Shown: positions 35,348-47,924 of the stretch, piece after piece | Numbering within the stretch: position 1 is the stretch's first letter | Layout of the letters: each line of letters begins with the position of its first letter | Source: Hippopus hippopus | Taxonomy: Eukaryota; Mollusca; Bivalvia; Cardiida; Cardiidae | Assembly (NCBI GenBank): GCA_946811185.2 | Contig: OX328098.1 | Coordinates: 38,193,650 to 38,257,649 of the forward strand | Length of the DNA stretch: 64,000 bases | Direction of reading: 5' to 3' | Notes under the pieces: generated by a model | The model's database searches: none | What the model saw: the letters and a program-made list of their open reading frames with translations, nothing else | What the model was told of the DNA's origin: nothing | Translations under genes and position numbers: made by a program

Positions 35348-35640
35348 ATTTACCTGCGCGCCCTGCAGGAATGGCGCATAAAAATCGCCGAAGACGCAGA
35401 TTTTTAAAAGATGTGCATCTCTTGGGCGCATACGTTTGCCGGTCAGTGCGACTGTGTTTCAGATTTTAAGAGTGACTGTGTTCCGGGTTTGTCTTTTAGA
35501 ATATTCTACTTTATTATTTTCTTATGATCCAAGTAAAATACGGGCGTTATCTAACTTGCCAATACAACTCGACAGGAAATTTTTCCGTATCAGTCTGGTA
35601 CGGTGTGTAGAGCATAATCATGTTCCTTTTGACATTGTCT
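35348..35640 (+). repeat. Dispersed repeat, inverted partner at 56940-57240
   Basis: The segment starting CATTTACCTGCGCGCCCTGC and running past ATACGGGCGTTATCTAACTTG is repeated in reverse at 56940-57240 with high identity. It adjoins a fragment of the 5-bp-TSD family (35645-35871). Confidence 0.7.
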
Positions 35641-37175
35641 GATCAGAGTCACTTCAGACCATCTTTTCAGCTTTTCAATGACTTTAAGCAGTAAATTTCC
35701 ACAGGTATCTTAATATAACAGAATTTTGTGCTGCAAATCATCAATATTGATTGCTTTACCTCTAGTTGAGAACATTATTGTCATACCCTCTAATATGAAA
35801 TCTTATCCTCAGATTTACAGCTCGGGGGGTAAGTGTACCCTTGAAATAAAAAGCTAGTGGGAACACTGATTAGTCATCTTTACACAGGCAACTCGACATG
35901 ATCTGACCACACAGAAATGCAGACTCACTGTTGTAATATTCCATATGTAACACCGGCTACAGTTTGCGAGGGTAAGGCCTAAGAAAAAAAAAAGTTTGTT
36001 TTGGGTAAGCCGACCCTACCTGGAGATTTTGCCCCGACCCTATTTTTTTTTCTGTCTTCCAATAAAAGCCTTCTATGAATCTATTTCACCGTGTAACAGG
36101 ATGCCCGATTCAGCAAATATAGCACATTATATTACAGGTCTGCAATCATGTACAACTACATACATAATTATGCATGAAAATTTCTACGCTTGTACAAAAG
36201 CTACCGTATATTGAACTGACTTTAAAAACAAATTGTCAAACGCATTAACGTGGGTTTTCCATTTCTAAAAATACATACAGGCAAGCGGAGAGATCGGGCT
36301 TTTTTCGCTAAATCCACACAGAAACTTATGTTTATTGAACGTTGGTATCCTATCACATGATTACAAAAGACGCAACAGGTACCAGTTTTATCTTCTACAA
36401 ATAATCAACCCGAAATACTGCGGTTGAGTAGAGACTGTCTAACGAACTTTTACTTGTGATTTTCACTTTTCTTCGCGTAAAATATAGACAGGATCCCATC
36501 ATCTCTGTTGTGATCACCACATTTCCGGTTCTGTAGTGTAGGGTCGCTACTTTCAGTTTGCTGGATTTTGGATTGAACAAGTACTGTTGAACATCTTTCG
36601 GCAAAAGTGCTAGCATGCGCCAGAACTACGGACATATAACATTTGAAAAATTTTAATGGAGGTTTTTCTAGAAACTAATCTGACAGGACGGACTGTGGAC
36701 CAAACTAGACGACGGCAACGATAGAAGTTTAGATTTGTATCAAGCGCTGATAGGATTTCTTAAACCGGTATTTTCGTATTTATTATTTCTATCTTTGTCA
36801 CAGTGAGGCAACAATGATTTCTTTAAGATAATAGAAATCTACCCAAACTTGCCTTGTTCTCACTCTGCCTCCCCCTTAGCTTTTACCCTATCTGGTCTTG
36901 GAGAAAATACTGAAACTGCCTAGGCTAGGAGCTGCCATGCCAAATTTTTTCAAGACTTTATAATCTCTCTTACGGCAAGTGATGCCACTTTAGTTTCCAG
37001 ATAAAATGTGTCTGATCTACATGAAATTGAAGAGCAGTAGCACTTCTTTGAAATAAAAAAGAGATTTTAGCCCCTAAAATGTGGAGTAAACTGAACAAAA
37101 ATTTCCACTCCATAGTCAAAATTCAAATATTGTGATTTCAAAGTTGATTTCGGTGGAAAGAAAATAGAATATTGA

Positions 37176-37240
37176 ACACGGTAGATCAAAGATCAGACTG
37201 CACATTTTGTGCAGTCAGATCTTGATCTATGCTGTCTGCA
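37176..37240. repeat. Hairpin of the GATCAGACTGCACA family
   Basis: TAGATCAAAGATCAGACTGC pairs with GCAGTCAGATCTTGATCTA across a short loop. Similar hairpins are at about 37650-37715 and 61530-61585. Confidence 0.7.
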
Positions 37241-37269
37241 AAAGCACTTTCTTTCCAAGTCAATGACTA

Positions 37270-37400
37270 TTTTTCTTACATGCATCAGAGGTGAGAGGCA
37301 AAAAAGCGCCCAAAAGGAAGTTTGCTGCAACCGGATGTCAAACCTGCAACCACCAGGTCACGAGTCAGATATGCTAACCATTGAGCTACCCGGCCGGGCA
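37270..37400 (-). repeat. tRNA-derived SINE head
   Basis: On the minus strand it reads GCCCGGCCGGGTAGCTCAAT, GGTTAGCATATC and a B-box-like GGTTTGACATCCGG. These are tRNA-like A and B promoter boxes, followed by the same body as at 34945. Decay in the B box argues against a working tRNA gene. Confidence 0.7.
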
Positions 37401-38026
37401 ATAACAGTACAAATTTAAGATATCAATGTGTAGCAATGTTTTCCTGTTGGTTTTATGTCCATTAGGACAACTTTTTGGACTCTTGTTTGTGTTCTACCTT
37501 TCCTTGACAAGTTCACCATGGTACGATATTTGTACTCTGAATTTAAGGGTGTTTAAGTAATGTATATCTCTGTTTTCCTTTTTGCTCAAATACCATACAT
37601 GAAACAAAATAAGGCCAATAGACATTTTTCAAGCATAGTTTGGATTGTAGATCAAGATCACACTGAATAGAAAGTTTAGTCTGATCTTTAATCTGCCTTG
37701 TCCAGTGTAGTTAGATTCTCTGGGCAAAGATAATTTTGAATCAATTATTTGCAGTTAATGATATTGCCTTATTTTTTTCACTTTATAACTCTGAACAACA
37801 ACAAAAGTGGATAAATTTAAAATAGTGTCCAGAATGTGTGTTCTAGATAAAAAAAAATGTACATCCTTTGTAAACCCAACTTTTCTACATATAAAATGTT
37901 TACTTTAAATCAGTATGTTATCTAGTCTTCTGAAGTGTTTTGGGGGACATTAAAAATAATCAAAGCGTTGAGAACGCTGATGTGGCATTTGTCAAGGAAG
38001 CCACTGTGTAGAATTAATAATTTGAA

Positions 38027-39185
38027 AACAAGAGGGCCATGATGGCCCTGGATCACTCACCTGAGTCAATAGGCGAAATTCACTCCCATGTGCGTAATTC
38101 AATTTCTGACCAAATGTCTGGTCAATTGAGCTTAAAATGTGGCCTCTGGAGCGTCCACAAGGAATTTCCTGAAGTTGACCTAGTGACCTAATTTATCACC
38201 CGATGTGACCTAATTTAGAACTAGTCAAAAAATTTATCAAGACAAACATTCTGAACACTTTTCAAGTTAATTCAGCAATAAATGTGGCCTCTAGAGTGCC
38301 CACAAGGTATTTCTTAAATTTGACCAAGTGACCTAGTTCATGACCCCAGGTGACCCAATTCCAAACTCACCCAATATTTCATCAAGACAAACATTCTGAC
38401 CAATTTTCAAGTCAATTGAGCAAAAAATATGGCCTCTAGAGTGCCCACAAAGTATTAGTTTAATTTAACCTTGAGACCTAGTTTATGACCCCAGGTGACC
38501 CAATTTTGAACTGACTGAACACGTTGTGCTCAGGTTGGCTAACAAACTTAGAACAGGTTCACTACATACCAAATAACAAAGCTCTATGCTTTCCAGTTTT
38601 AGAAAAGAAGAATTTTAAAGTTTTCGTTCTTCATTCCTATGTTCGAAATTGCGACCCCCGGGGCGGGACCAGTTTTGACCCCAGGGGCATCATATTAACA
38701 AACTTGGTAGAGGTCCACTAGGAGATGCTAGATGCCAAATATCACAGCTCCATGCATTCCAGTTTCAGAGAAGAAGAATTTTAAAGTTTTCCTTCTTTGT
38801 TCCTATGTTCGAACTTGTGACCCCCGGGGCGGGGCCAGTTTTGACCCCAGAGGCATCATATGAACAAAATTGGTAGAGGTCCACTAGAAGATGCTAGATG
38901 CCAAATATCAAAGCTCCACGCCTTCTAATTTCAGAGAAGAAGATTTTCAAAGATTTTGCTATTTTTTTCCTTCTGTTGCCACGGCAACCAGAGTAAGGGG
39001 TGGAATTCAATCTCTTGAACAACTTTGGTAGAGCTTCACCCAAGGAACATCCCTGCCAAATTTCACCAAGATTGGCCCAGCGGTTTAGAAGGAGAAGATG
39101 TTTAAAGGAATTGTGGACAGATGGACGCAGGACAATGACCGATCACAATACCTTACCTTAGCACTTGGTGCTCAGGTGAGCTAAA
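38027..39185. mobile_element. Hairpin-ended tandem-array element C
   Basis: The left end is AACAAGAGGGCCATGATGGC with GGATCACTCACCTGAG. The right end is GCACTTGGTGCTCAGGTGAG then CTAAAA. It has the same orientation and ends as element A. The interior repeats GACCCCAGGTGACC-type units and then two copies of a unit with GACCCCCGGGGCGGG. The last part (GGCCCAGCGGTTTAGAAGG) matches element A's unit. Confidence 0.7.
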
Positions 39186-39972
39186 AAAAAAAAAGAGAAA
39201 TATTATTTAAATATTAACTTGAAAATCAACCTCCTAAGCAAATAAATACGTCTCTGGTTAAAGGGAGATTACTGGTGCCTAAGTTTGCGTTATTTGTGTA
39301 TTGGTGGTCTCCCTTTGACCTTTCAAGAGGAGTCAGGAGTAACGTCCCTTGACGGAAGGATGAACGATGGGTAGAGAGAGAAGCCATGTAAATATATTGA
39401 ATTCAATTAAGTTTATACCTAAATACTATGATTTTGAGATATCTTTGGCCGTAAGGATCTAATTCCCAACATTACAATATAAAGTTTTCTTCCTGTAAAT
39501 ATTCATGCACAATCAAATGAGAAGCGTGCAATCATGGGACGAACAAGCCCAGGGACAAACTGGTTTTGGAACGAACAACCCCGGAAGCAAAGCGGTCAGA
39601 AGACAAATTTTGTGCATATCATTGCGCCAATAGAAGGCTATTAAGAGGTGAAGCTATTTTTAATCAAAAAGAAGTATTTCCACGATCGATGGCCTTTTGC
39701 AGTTTATTTCAATACGCCATTTCCAATTATATATCTGAGTGCTATTGAAAAACTCATTTGTCTTGAAAAATTGAGTTTAATTAGGTTTACTTCCTTCGGT
39801 TTTGCACAAAATACCATACATGGTCTTCAAAATTCAATATTGAACATTTATTATTGATCTCATACTGGCATTGTCTTCGACAAATGCCACAAAAACAAAC
39901 GAAACATTCCAGTATGTATTCAGTTTATTCAGAAACTTACAGATAAATATTTTTCAATTTTTCAACTGTTTT

Positions 39973-40491
39973 AGCTCATTACCACACAATCCACAGTTTT
40001 AACAATCCTTAAAAAAAACTTTCGGAAACATTGTGGGAAAAGGAGAAAATGCTATAAACCCACATTTTCTTTGTTTCCCACAATGTTTTCTATCCTTCCC
40101 AAAACAAATTTCAATTTGTGAGTCACATTTTGTTTTGTCGTCTGCAAATACTTTTAATTTGGACAAGTCTAAAAATTTTCAGTTCAGTAAAGAGTTAAAC
40201 AGAAGTGGGCAGCATTCAATGGGGAAAAAAATTGCAAATATTGAAGTATGCAGTTTAGTTAGAATTTGACCATTTATCACACAGTCTGAAAGTTAGTGAC
40301 CGTGAGATAGAGGTCTTTTGAAAACATTATGAGAAAAGGACGCAGAGCTGGTAATTACTATTTCCTCTTTTTTCCTCAAGGTTTTCTCCATTTTCAAAAG
40401 CAAATACCACCGTTTGATCCATATTAAATTTGTTGTCTGCAAATGCTTTAGGTTTGGACAGGTCTACATTTTTTCATGCGGTAAAGAGTTC
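39973..40491. repeat. Two palindromic MITE copies
   Basis: The copies are at 39973-40197 and 40268-40491, both with left start (ATTACCACACAATCC / TTATCACACAGTC), core and right end (GTAAAGAGTT). Confidence 0.75.
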
Positions 40492-40603
40492 AAGCTCTTT
40501 CAAATGCTTTTAGAAAAAAATAATAATAAAAAAAAAAAAAACTGTCCCTACCCTACCTAACGTTTTTGGAGACGTTACCCTAAACAAACGATTTTCTTCT
40601 TTA

Positions 40604-41065
40604 GGCCTAAGGCTGATTTGGATTGGTCGCTTAAAATCAGCGGTGTTCTTACAGTACAATCTGATAAGTATGGCTTCCCATGGAAAATGAAAGAAATATT
40701 TGTTGCATTTTGGGTAGCGATTGTGGGTTTTCTCAGCTTCTTCATGTCATCGAAGGAATACATAAAGCTGAACACGAAATAAAAAGGTATTGAGGTTGTA
40801 GTTTATTGATTAATTTTGTAACGAGCACCCGACTTGGCAAGTGCAACAATTTTAACTAATTTGGATACGACAAAAAGGGGCGCATAAATTTCACATATGT
40901 CCCATACTCTTCACGGGTAGTGGGCCCTGTGTCCCACTGTTTCAAATTTGTAAAAATATCACTGTGAAAGTTATCTTGTATCTTGTGGCAGAAATGTGCC
41001 ACCATACTATAGTTACGTAAAACTTACGCAAATTTTGTTCGTACTTACCATAGTAAAACGGGGAC
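40604..41065. repeat. Dispersed repeat, inverted partner at 48370-48800
   Basis: It continues the host repeat interrupted at 35976. The phrases AGCTTCTTCATGTCAT, GAGCACCCGACTTGGCAAG and GTGGGCCCTGTGTCCCACTG recur inverted at 48370-48800. Short ORFs across it are broken in each copy, so no gene is called. 41066-41867 shows nothing recognisable. Confidence 0.65.
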
Positions 41066-42747
41066 CAGGTCACTTCAAAACCTGCCATTGTACACTAATA
41101 AGTGGATTATTATCATCATCACGCTTTTCATGAATGACATGCCAGCTTGTTAAGCCGTAATAAACAGGGAAACGTGTGTCCCTCATACTTAATACATATT
41201 GCTTGTATTGGTGTTAAGACCTTTCAAGAATCTTGTATAGACATTACTTGTCGCCAGTAGATTCACCCGTGTTTCATTTTTTGAGACACTTTCTATAATT
41301 CTCGCATCAAAACCTAAAATCTTGCGAAATCAAAATTTATTTGCGCACAAAATCCTACAAAAAAACAAAATTGCCCTTAAAAATTGCATGATTGTCTACA
41401 CCATAATGGGGGGAAAAGAGCGGGGAAAAAAACAGCTTCAGGGGAAACAAATGTAACCATTTGCTTCGGTCACGGCAATAATCTTTCAAAACTGATAAAT
41501 CCTAGACTGTCGGGTTACTTTGATCACATCAATAGATGCTTGTCATCTGTTTTATGCAGACAGATAGCCTCACTGCAGGATGAACGCTTTTGATTGCCAG
41601 TGAAGAACTCTCAGTTTAAACAGGCGACTTTTGATTGATTTGTCATATAATTTATTACACATACATTAACTCATTAAGGCTATGTCTACTGTTTAATTTT
41701 ACCAGTCAGTTGGTCCTGTATCCCGATATTTATTTGTCGGACCGCTGCTAATTTTACAAGACATGACCGACGGACAGTATTTCCCAGTGTCTGTAATATT
41801 AAAAGGATATACACGCACTTTAAACTAAACACTGCAAGTTGAGGGATTTTTTTCATATTTTTAGAAAACTATCGTTAGCTATCGATAGTTGGGACGAACT
41901 ATCGCGATAGCTATTGATTTGAAAAAATGCTATCGACCTATTGCTATCGAGAGCAGAGCCATCATGATACATCGATAGGTTGACCTGTTGTTACACCTCT
42001 AACAAATAGAGAACAGAACTAGAACATACCTGTTGCTTGCATATTCATTAATCCTTCCTTAGAAATACAAATATTTTCAATTTAAACACTAAATATAACA
42101 AAAACAGTTTATTTTATCTGTTACACGAGATGTGTATGTTCCTGAAAACAGACACCAAATGGCCACCACACACGATAAATTTTGTCATTTTTTTTTTTAA
42201 ATTTACATGTTATAAACAACTTCTGGAAGAGCTTTAGGTAATGAAAGGTTTAATAATTTGTCTTTGGTCATGGTTGTCACTAAAAGTTACTTGCGTTGCC
42301 ATGCAATGAAAATTAAACTGACGAAACAGAAAGTCAGTACTGCGCTCCATCTTTGCTACCAAGAAATTCATGATGGACTTGAGACAGAGTGGTGCACAGT
42401 AAATGTCAAGACATGAAAAGAAGCACTATAAACATGTCATTATTGAGACTAAGTCCCAAGGTTGACACATGCTCCAAGGAATAGAACATGGGGCCTTTTG
42501 GTTGCAAGGCCTATGCTCTTCCTTATGACCACAGATACAACAAAAGTTTATTGAATACCAGCTTTTTCTCCCTTCCATCAATGTTGTGACGCCTTGCAAA
42601 GACAAATCCCACAACCCTTTGCCAAACCAACAAAATTTTATACTGCTGCAAATTGATAGCATTTGCAGGTGACAAATTACATGTTGCTCAAATGATGGGA
42701 TTTGTCTCTCAAAGATACATCTTTACTCGTTTTCAGCCAGTTTTTAA

Positions 42748-43571
42748 CAGTGTTCCCCTTGGCATTTTACTTCAAGGGTGCACTTACCCCCTGGGCTAAA
42801 AATCTGGGGGTTCCTCATATCAGATCTCATATCAGAGGGTATGACAATAATGGTTCCCAACTAGTGGTCATAGAGATCCATATTGATGATTTGCAGCATA
42901 AAAAAATGTTTTATACAGATATTTATGTAAATGTACCGCTTAAAATTATTTAAAAAGCTGAAAAGGCAGTCTGACTCTGAAGTTACTCTTATCTGACAAG
43001 GTGAAAGCGACATTTTGTTGTGTTGTGGGTTTTGCTTTTTTTGCAGTGATCCATTTTTCATCTCGGTTAATTTTTGGATAGGTTTTTCTGCATGACTTGA
43101 CACAAATTAGTCAATGAGGGTAACAAGTAACTTCAAAACCTGTCATTTTACACTAGATAAGTGTAGATTGCAAAATGTTGATTGCTTTCCTGACATTTTT
43201 CAGTAATAGACAAAAACAATGCGTCATTGCCAGATGCCCAGATATAGAATAGAATGGCTCAAGCTATTTTTTGCATTGATCTACTTGTAAATATCGCTCT
43301 GTGTGTTGCGAATGTTTATATGGCAATACTGCGTGTAGAATAGATGATATAAAGGTCTAGGCCTCCGTCTGTATAGTTTTAAAAAAATGAGCAAAGGAAA
43401 TTCAGAATTAGATGGGAAAGTTGGACAGTCAATGAGGAACATCCAAAAATGGTCTTTTTTTTTCGACCATGTTTTTTTTTACACAAGGACTCAAGTGTAA
43501 CCAGTATTTGTTTCGTAAAATTTGATTTCATTTTGTTACTTATGCAGGAATTTTTGCAAGTGGGAACACTG
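42748..43571. mobile_element. hAT-like element with 5-bp TSD TTTAA
   Basis: The ends CAGTGTTCCCCTTGGC and CAAGTGGGAACACTG are inverted and flanked by TTTAA (42743-42747, 43572-43576). Length is 824 bp. It is the same family as the element at 5300 and is inserted within the AGATACATC-ended element. Confidence 0.7.
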
Positions 43572-44784
43572 TTTAACCCCCTTCATCCTTAGTTTACAGA
43601 ACTATTATCATTCTTGTGTCTTCATGCTAAATTTTGCCCCCAATGGCTGCAAGGTTGCACAGATTATAACAGATAGAAAATGCATTTCATGCTTTGGAGG
43701 CCTTCCCAGCAATAACTGTTGTCATGCCGGTTTAAATGAGGACAAAGCCCCTGAGTTTCTTTACTCTATACACCATATTTATTGATTATTTATACAGCTG
43801 ACCAATATCTTAATCATTATAGACACTGTAAAGTTTTAACTGGATTTTTCTCTCTGGCTATAGAGATGTATCTTTAAAGACTCTGAAATTACTCTTATCT
43901 GACAAGGTGAAAGCGACATTTTGTTGTGTTGTGGGTTTTTGCTTTTTTTGCAGTGATCCATTTTTCATCTCGATTAATTTTTGGATAGGTTTTTCTGCAT
44001 GACTTGACACAAATTAGTCAATGAGGGTAACAAGTAACTTCAAAACCTGTCATTTTACACTAGATAAGTGTAGATTGCAAAATGTTGATTGCTTTCCTGA
44101 CATTTTTCTGTAATAGACAAAAACAATGCGTCATTGCCAGATGCCCAGATATAGAATAGAATGGCTCAAGCTATTTTTTGCATTGATCTACTTGTAAATA
44201 TCGCTCTGTGTGTTGCGAATGTTTATATGGCAATACTGCGTGTAGAATAGATGATATAAAGGTCTAGGCCTCCGTCTGTATAGTTTAAAAAAAATGAGCA
44301 AAGGAAATTCAGAATTAGATGGGAAAGTTGGACAGTCAATGAGGAACATCCAAAAATGGTCTTTTTTTTTTGACCATGTTTTTTCTTACACAAGGACTCG
44401 TGTGTAACCAATATTTGTTTCGTAAAATTTGATTTCATTATGTTACTTATGCAGGAATTTTTGCAAGTGGGAACACTGTTTAACCCCCTTCATCCTTAGT
44501 TTACAGAACTATTATCATTCTTGTGTCTTCATGCTAAATTTTGCCCCTAATGGCTGCAAGGTTGCACAGATTATAACAGATAGAAAATGCATTTCATGCT
44601 TTGGAGGCCTTCCCAGCAATAACTGTTGTGATGCCGGTTTAAATGAGGACAAAGCCCCTGAGTTTCTTTACTCCATACACCATATTTATTGATTATTTAC
44701 ACAGCTGATCAATATCTTAATCATTATAGACACTGTAAAGTTTTAACTGGATTTTACTCTCTGGCTATAGAGATGTATCTTTAA
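42970..44784 (+). repeat. Tandem duplication, two ~907 bp copies
   Basis: The copies are about 42970-43876 and 43877-44784 and nearly identical. Each spans the right part of the 5-bp-TSD element plus the right end of its host. The junction joins CTTTAAAG to ACTCTGAAATTAC. An 87-codon ORF is preserved in both (43522-43785, 44429-44692), but only because the copies are young. Confidence 0.85.
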
Positions 44785-45018
44785 AGGTTAGAAAACACTG
44801 TGAGAAAAAGAAGAAAATGCTGGTCACCAGCATTTATCCTTTACCCACAATGTTCTCTAAAGCCTTTTCTGTCAGGGTTGTTAAAACTCGGGATTGTGTG
44901 GTACAGGCTTAATTTGAGCCACATTTAATGTGTGTGCAAAATTAAATGCTCTCAGTGTACAAACTAAAATTTTTGTCACTTATATGTAGGGTGATAATAA
45001 GTCAGAAATTTTTAAACT

Positions 45019-45910
45019 TTTTATCAAACAACAAACTTTTAGCCTGTCCAAATTGAAAACATTTGCAGACAACATTTAAAGTATTGATTGGATACATTGT
45101 GGGAAAAGGAGCAAATGCTGGTACTAATGTTTTCAACAGACTTCTTCCTTTTCGTTGTTAAAACTTGGGGTTGTGTGGTAAAGGGTTAAAGCCCTTGATT
45201 GGCAGATTTTAATTGACATGAGTCATAATTCTAAACAGCTGCAGAATATTGTTAGTGCTGTGTGTAACTCTCTACCAGATGAGAAAATTTCACACTTGTC
45301 AAAATTGAAAGCCTGTGCAGACCATAAGGAAGGGAAATGATGGAAGTTGTCTTGATATGGTAGAAAGCATTGTGCATTTCTCCTTTTCCCATGATAAATG
45401 TATTTCCTGAAACCTTTTTCTCAGTTGGTTGTTAACCGCTTTTCCACATAATTCAAAGTTTTAACGATCCTAAAGGGGAAGACTTGCGTGAACATGGTGG
45501 GAAAGGAGAAAATGCTGGTGACCTGTCACCAGAGTTTTCCCCTTTTTTTCCAACATATTTTCTACCCTGTCATTGAAGAACTGCTTAAAATTCAGTCATG
45601 TTCAGAAGGCTTTCAGTTTGGAAGAGTCTAGAACTTGTGATTTTGCAAAGAGTTAAAACACATGATTATTAAATTTTGGTAAAGATTTAATCCTTGACCA
45701 CCCAATCCTGAGTTTAAGCAAACCTGAGAAAGAATGCTTGTGAAAACATTGTGGAAAAAGGAGAAAATGCTGGTAATGAGCATTTTCTCTTTTCCTCACA
45801 AGATTTTCTACCCTCCCAAATCAAATTTAAATTTTTGAGTAATTGATTTTGTCCTCTGTAATTGCTGTTAATTTGGACTAGTCTAAAAGTTTGTCATATG
45901 GTAGAGTCAA
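45019..45910. repeat. Run of four palindromic MITE copies
   Basis: The copies are at about 45019-45187, 45265-45436, 45434-45656 and 45688-45910, each with parts of the core and terminal CTTTACCA/TGGTAAAG sequence. The third and fourth are nearly full length. Confidence 0.7.
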
Positions 45911-46925
45911 CATCTTTCATGTAGACAGTTTTGACCCCTCTTCAACTAGAGGGTTTTGTATGCAGTCAACTGTGTTACTGTGACAAACAACGTGGAAAAA
46001 TAACTTGAAAGTATTTTTTTCTGATTGTGCTTTGTATTTTTCTGTCATTCTTCATTATACATCATTCTGTTTATGGAAAATTGATATCATTTACATGTAC
46101 TTGGGAATTCAATACCAGATAATGGATGACGAAACACTTTTCTGTGTCCTAACAACAATACACATAGTACTCATAAATTATATCCACTAAAAATGTTTTA
46201 GTAGGAGATTACATGTAATTAATTAAGAAATGATTTTTTAACTGTCTACCACACAATCCTGAATTTTAAAGACCCAGAAGTAGAAGGCTTTTCAAAACAT
46301 TGTGGGGAAAAGGGGCAAAATACTGGTATGCAGCATTTACTGACTCCTTTTCCAGTAATGTTTTTTACCCTTTCAAAGACCGATACCATTATTGAGCTGC
46401 ATTCAAGGTGTTGTCTGCAGATGGTTGTAGAGCTGGGGCGATATCATCGATAATTGTGATATTGCGTGATGCGATAGTATATCACGATACAATCATGGTA
46501 TATTGATACAGAGCAATACTTGTAACCTGAGGGTTCCCGTTGGGCTTCGCAGTGGGCGCCATTTGCAAAAGAAATTTGAATTTGACGCCGAAAAATATGA
46601 CAGAGCAAAAGCGAATGCATCTGGTCCTATTATTTAGGGATACCAGACATTTTAATGTTGGTTTCCCATTTTGTAAATAATGAATAATGACTTACAGTAA
46701 AACCAGTAACCAGTCTAGGTTGATATCAATAATGTGTTAATTGTCACAGGTGATTATTGACACTTTGCTTGTATTATAAGCTTATATAATTTCAGGGTTT
46801 GAAATTCCAATTTATTTACTGTTGGAGTAACAGCTGGAAATTGTGCTCTGAATGTGCAAGCATTTGGGAAAAAAAATGTGAGGGCAAATTATGGAACTTC
46901 AATTACACAGATAAAATAAATTGTA

Positions 46926-47924
46926 GAAGAAGAAATTGACTGGGGGAGGTCGCTTCCTACCCTGTGACGTTGATCCCTACCGGATGGAGAGTGTGTAACT
47001 GATATGCAGGTAGTATATCCCTTTTTGTATGTCTGTAACTGGGTGAGAGGAGCTCGTGCCGTTCTTTGGAGGCTGCTTTTGTAAAGCAATTATCCAAGAT
47101 AGATTTGAGGAGATTAGTGATTCTGTACTTCCACTATAAAAGGAAGCCAGAAAGATCCTTTACAAATATGTGAAGTCACAATAATTAGTGGATTACTTCC
47201 TTGCTTGCAAATCCAGCAACAACATACCCAGGGGTTTACAACCTAAAATCAGGCTCCGTAATGAAAACTACCTACAAATAGGTGGTACGGCCATGGGCAC
47301 AAAAGTAGCACCCTCGTTTGCAAACATTTTTATGGGTGATTTAGAAGAAAGGATGCTAAATACAGCACCATATAAACCCTTTGCCTACTTCAGATTCATT
47401 GATGACATATACATGATCTGGACAGGAAGTTTACCGGAACTCAAATAATTCTACCAATTCTGCAATAACTTCCACAGATCAATCAAGTTCACTATGGAGT
47501 TCTCGGATGAACAAATCTCATTCCTGGACACTATCACAAAAAGAGATAGAGATCCTGTTTGATCTATACGCAAAACCTACAGACAGACTTTGCCACTTAT
47601 AGTTCCAGTCACCCACAACACATAAAAAGATCGACAACGTATAGTCAGTTTTTACAGCATAGAATCTGTACATCAAAGGTAGACTTCAAATAACATTCGA
47701 AATTTTTAATTTCATTTTTCCAAAGTAGAGAGGATACCCCAAATCTATCTTGGATAATTGCTTTTCAAAAGCAGCCTACAAAGAACGGCACGAGCTCCTC
47801 TCACCCAGTTACAGACAGACAAAAAGGGATATACTACCTGCATATCAGTTACACACTCTCCACCCGGTAGGGATCAATGTCACGGGGTAGGAAGCGACCT
47901 CCCCCAGTCAATTTCTTCTTCTTA
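46926..47924 (+). mobile_element. Penelope-like retroelement fragment with inverted flanks
   Basis: The ~185 bp arms 46926-47110 and 47738-47924 are inverted copies around a reverse-transcriptase fragment. The right arm carries the coding-sense continuation (AYKERHELLSP in one frame). Terminal inverted copies of this sort are known for Penelope-like elements. Confidence 0.65.
47188..47570 (+). pseudogene. Penelope-like reverse transcriptase, broken
   Basis: The open part (47188-47448) reads YLQIGGTAMGTKVAPSFANI then FMGDLEERM and RFIDDIYMIW, matching the Penelope motif GTAMGT-x-APSYAN-x-FMG and the catalytic (Y/F)xDD box as FIDD. After a stop at 47446 the same frame continues with SIKFTMEFSDEQISFLDT, the family's FLDT motif, and then breaks repeatedly. 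The palm is incomplete and the upstream thumb/finger and GIY-YIG domains are absent, so it is not functional. Confidence 0.8.

Larger units (their letters stand above)
35984..40603. mobile_element. 4.6 kb insertion with 8-bp TSD GGCCTAAG
   Basis: The direct repeat GGCCTAAG flanks it (35976-35983, 40604-40611). The pre-insertion sequence can be read at 48730-48760 in the inverted copy of the host repeat, where the two sides are continuous. The ends carry GTTTGTTTTGGGTAAGCC and, reversed, GTTTGTTTAGGGTAACG. A small relative with clear inverted ends lies at 58508-58718. Most of the length is later insertions: SINE, hairpins, element C and two MITEs. 36000-37170 shows no other feature. Confidence 0.65.
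31000..42001. mobile_element. hAT-type element expanded to 11 kb by nested insertions
   Basis: The ends TAGGGGTGACTA and GTTACACCTCTA are inverted, and the exact 8-bp direct repeat ACAAATAG flanks them (30992-30999, 42002-42009). Both subterminal regions are built of short palindromes of the type ACTATCGTGATAGT and GCTATCGATAG (31030-31110, 41868-41975). The original element was probably only a few hundred bases. The other ~10.5 kb is later insertions: array elements, SINEs, MITEs and the 35984-40603 insertion. Confidence 0.75.
42600..44914. repeat. Palindromic MITE split by a tandemly duplicated insertion
   Basis: The left MITE half ends at about 42712 (GGGATTTGTCTCTCAAAG). The right half, with its core, is 44783-44914 (core ATGCTGGTCACCAGCAT). 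Between them is an AGATACATC-ended element related to 13141-13766. Confidence 0.65.

Noticed and set aside
34945..37400. tRNA genes
   Set aside because: Only A/B-box-like halves are present, with SINE bodies following. The acceptor stems cannot be closed.
40575..40775. Short ORFs shared in reverse with 48545-48835
   Set aside because: They lie in an inverted dispersed repeat, are broken differently in each copy, and have no known domain.
43522..44692. Two matching 87-codon ORFs
   Set aside because: The identity comes from the 907-bp tandem duplication. The ORF spans a transposon end and has no recognisable domain.
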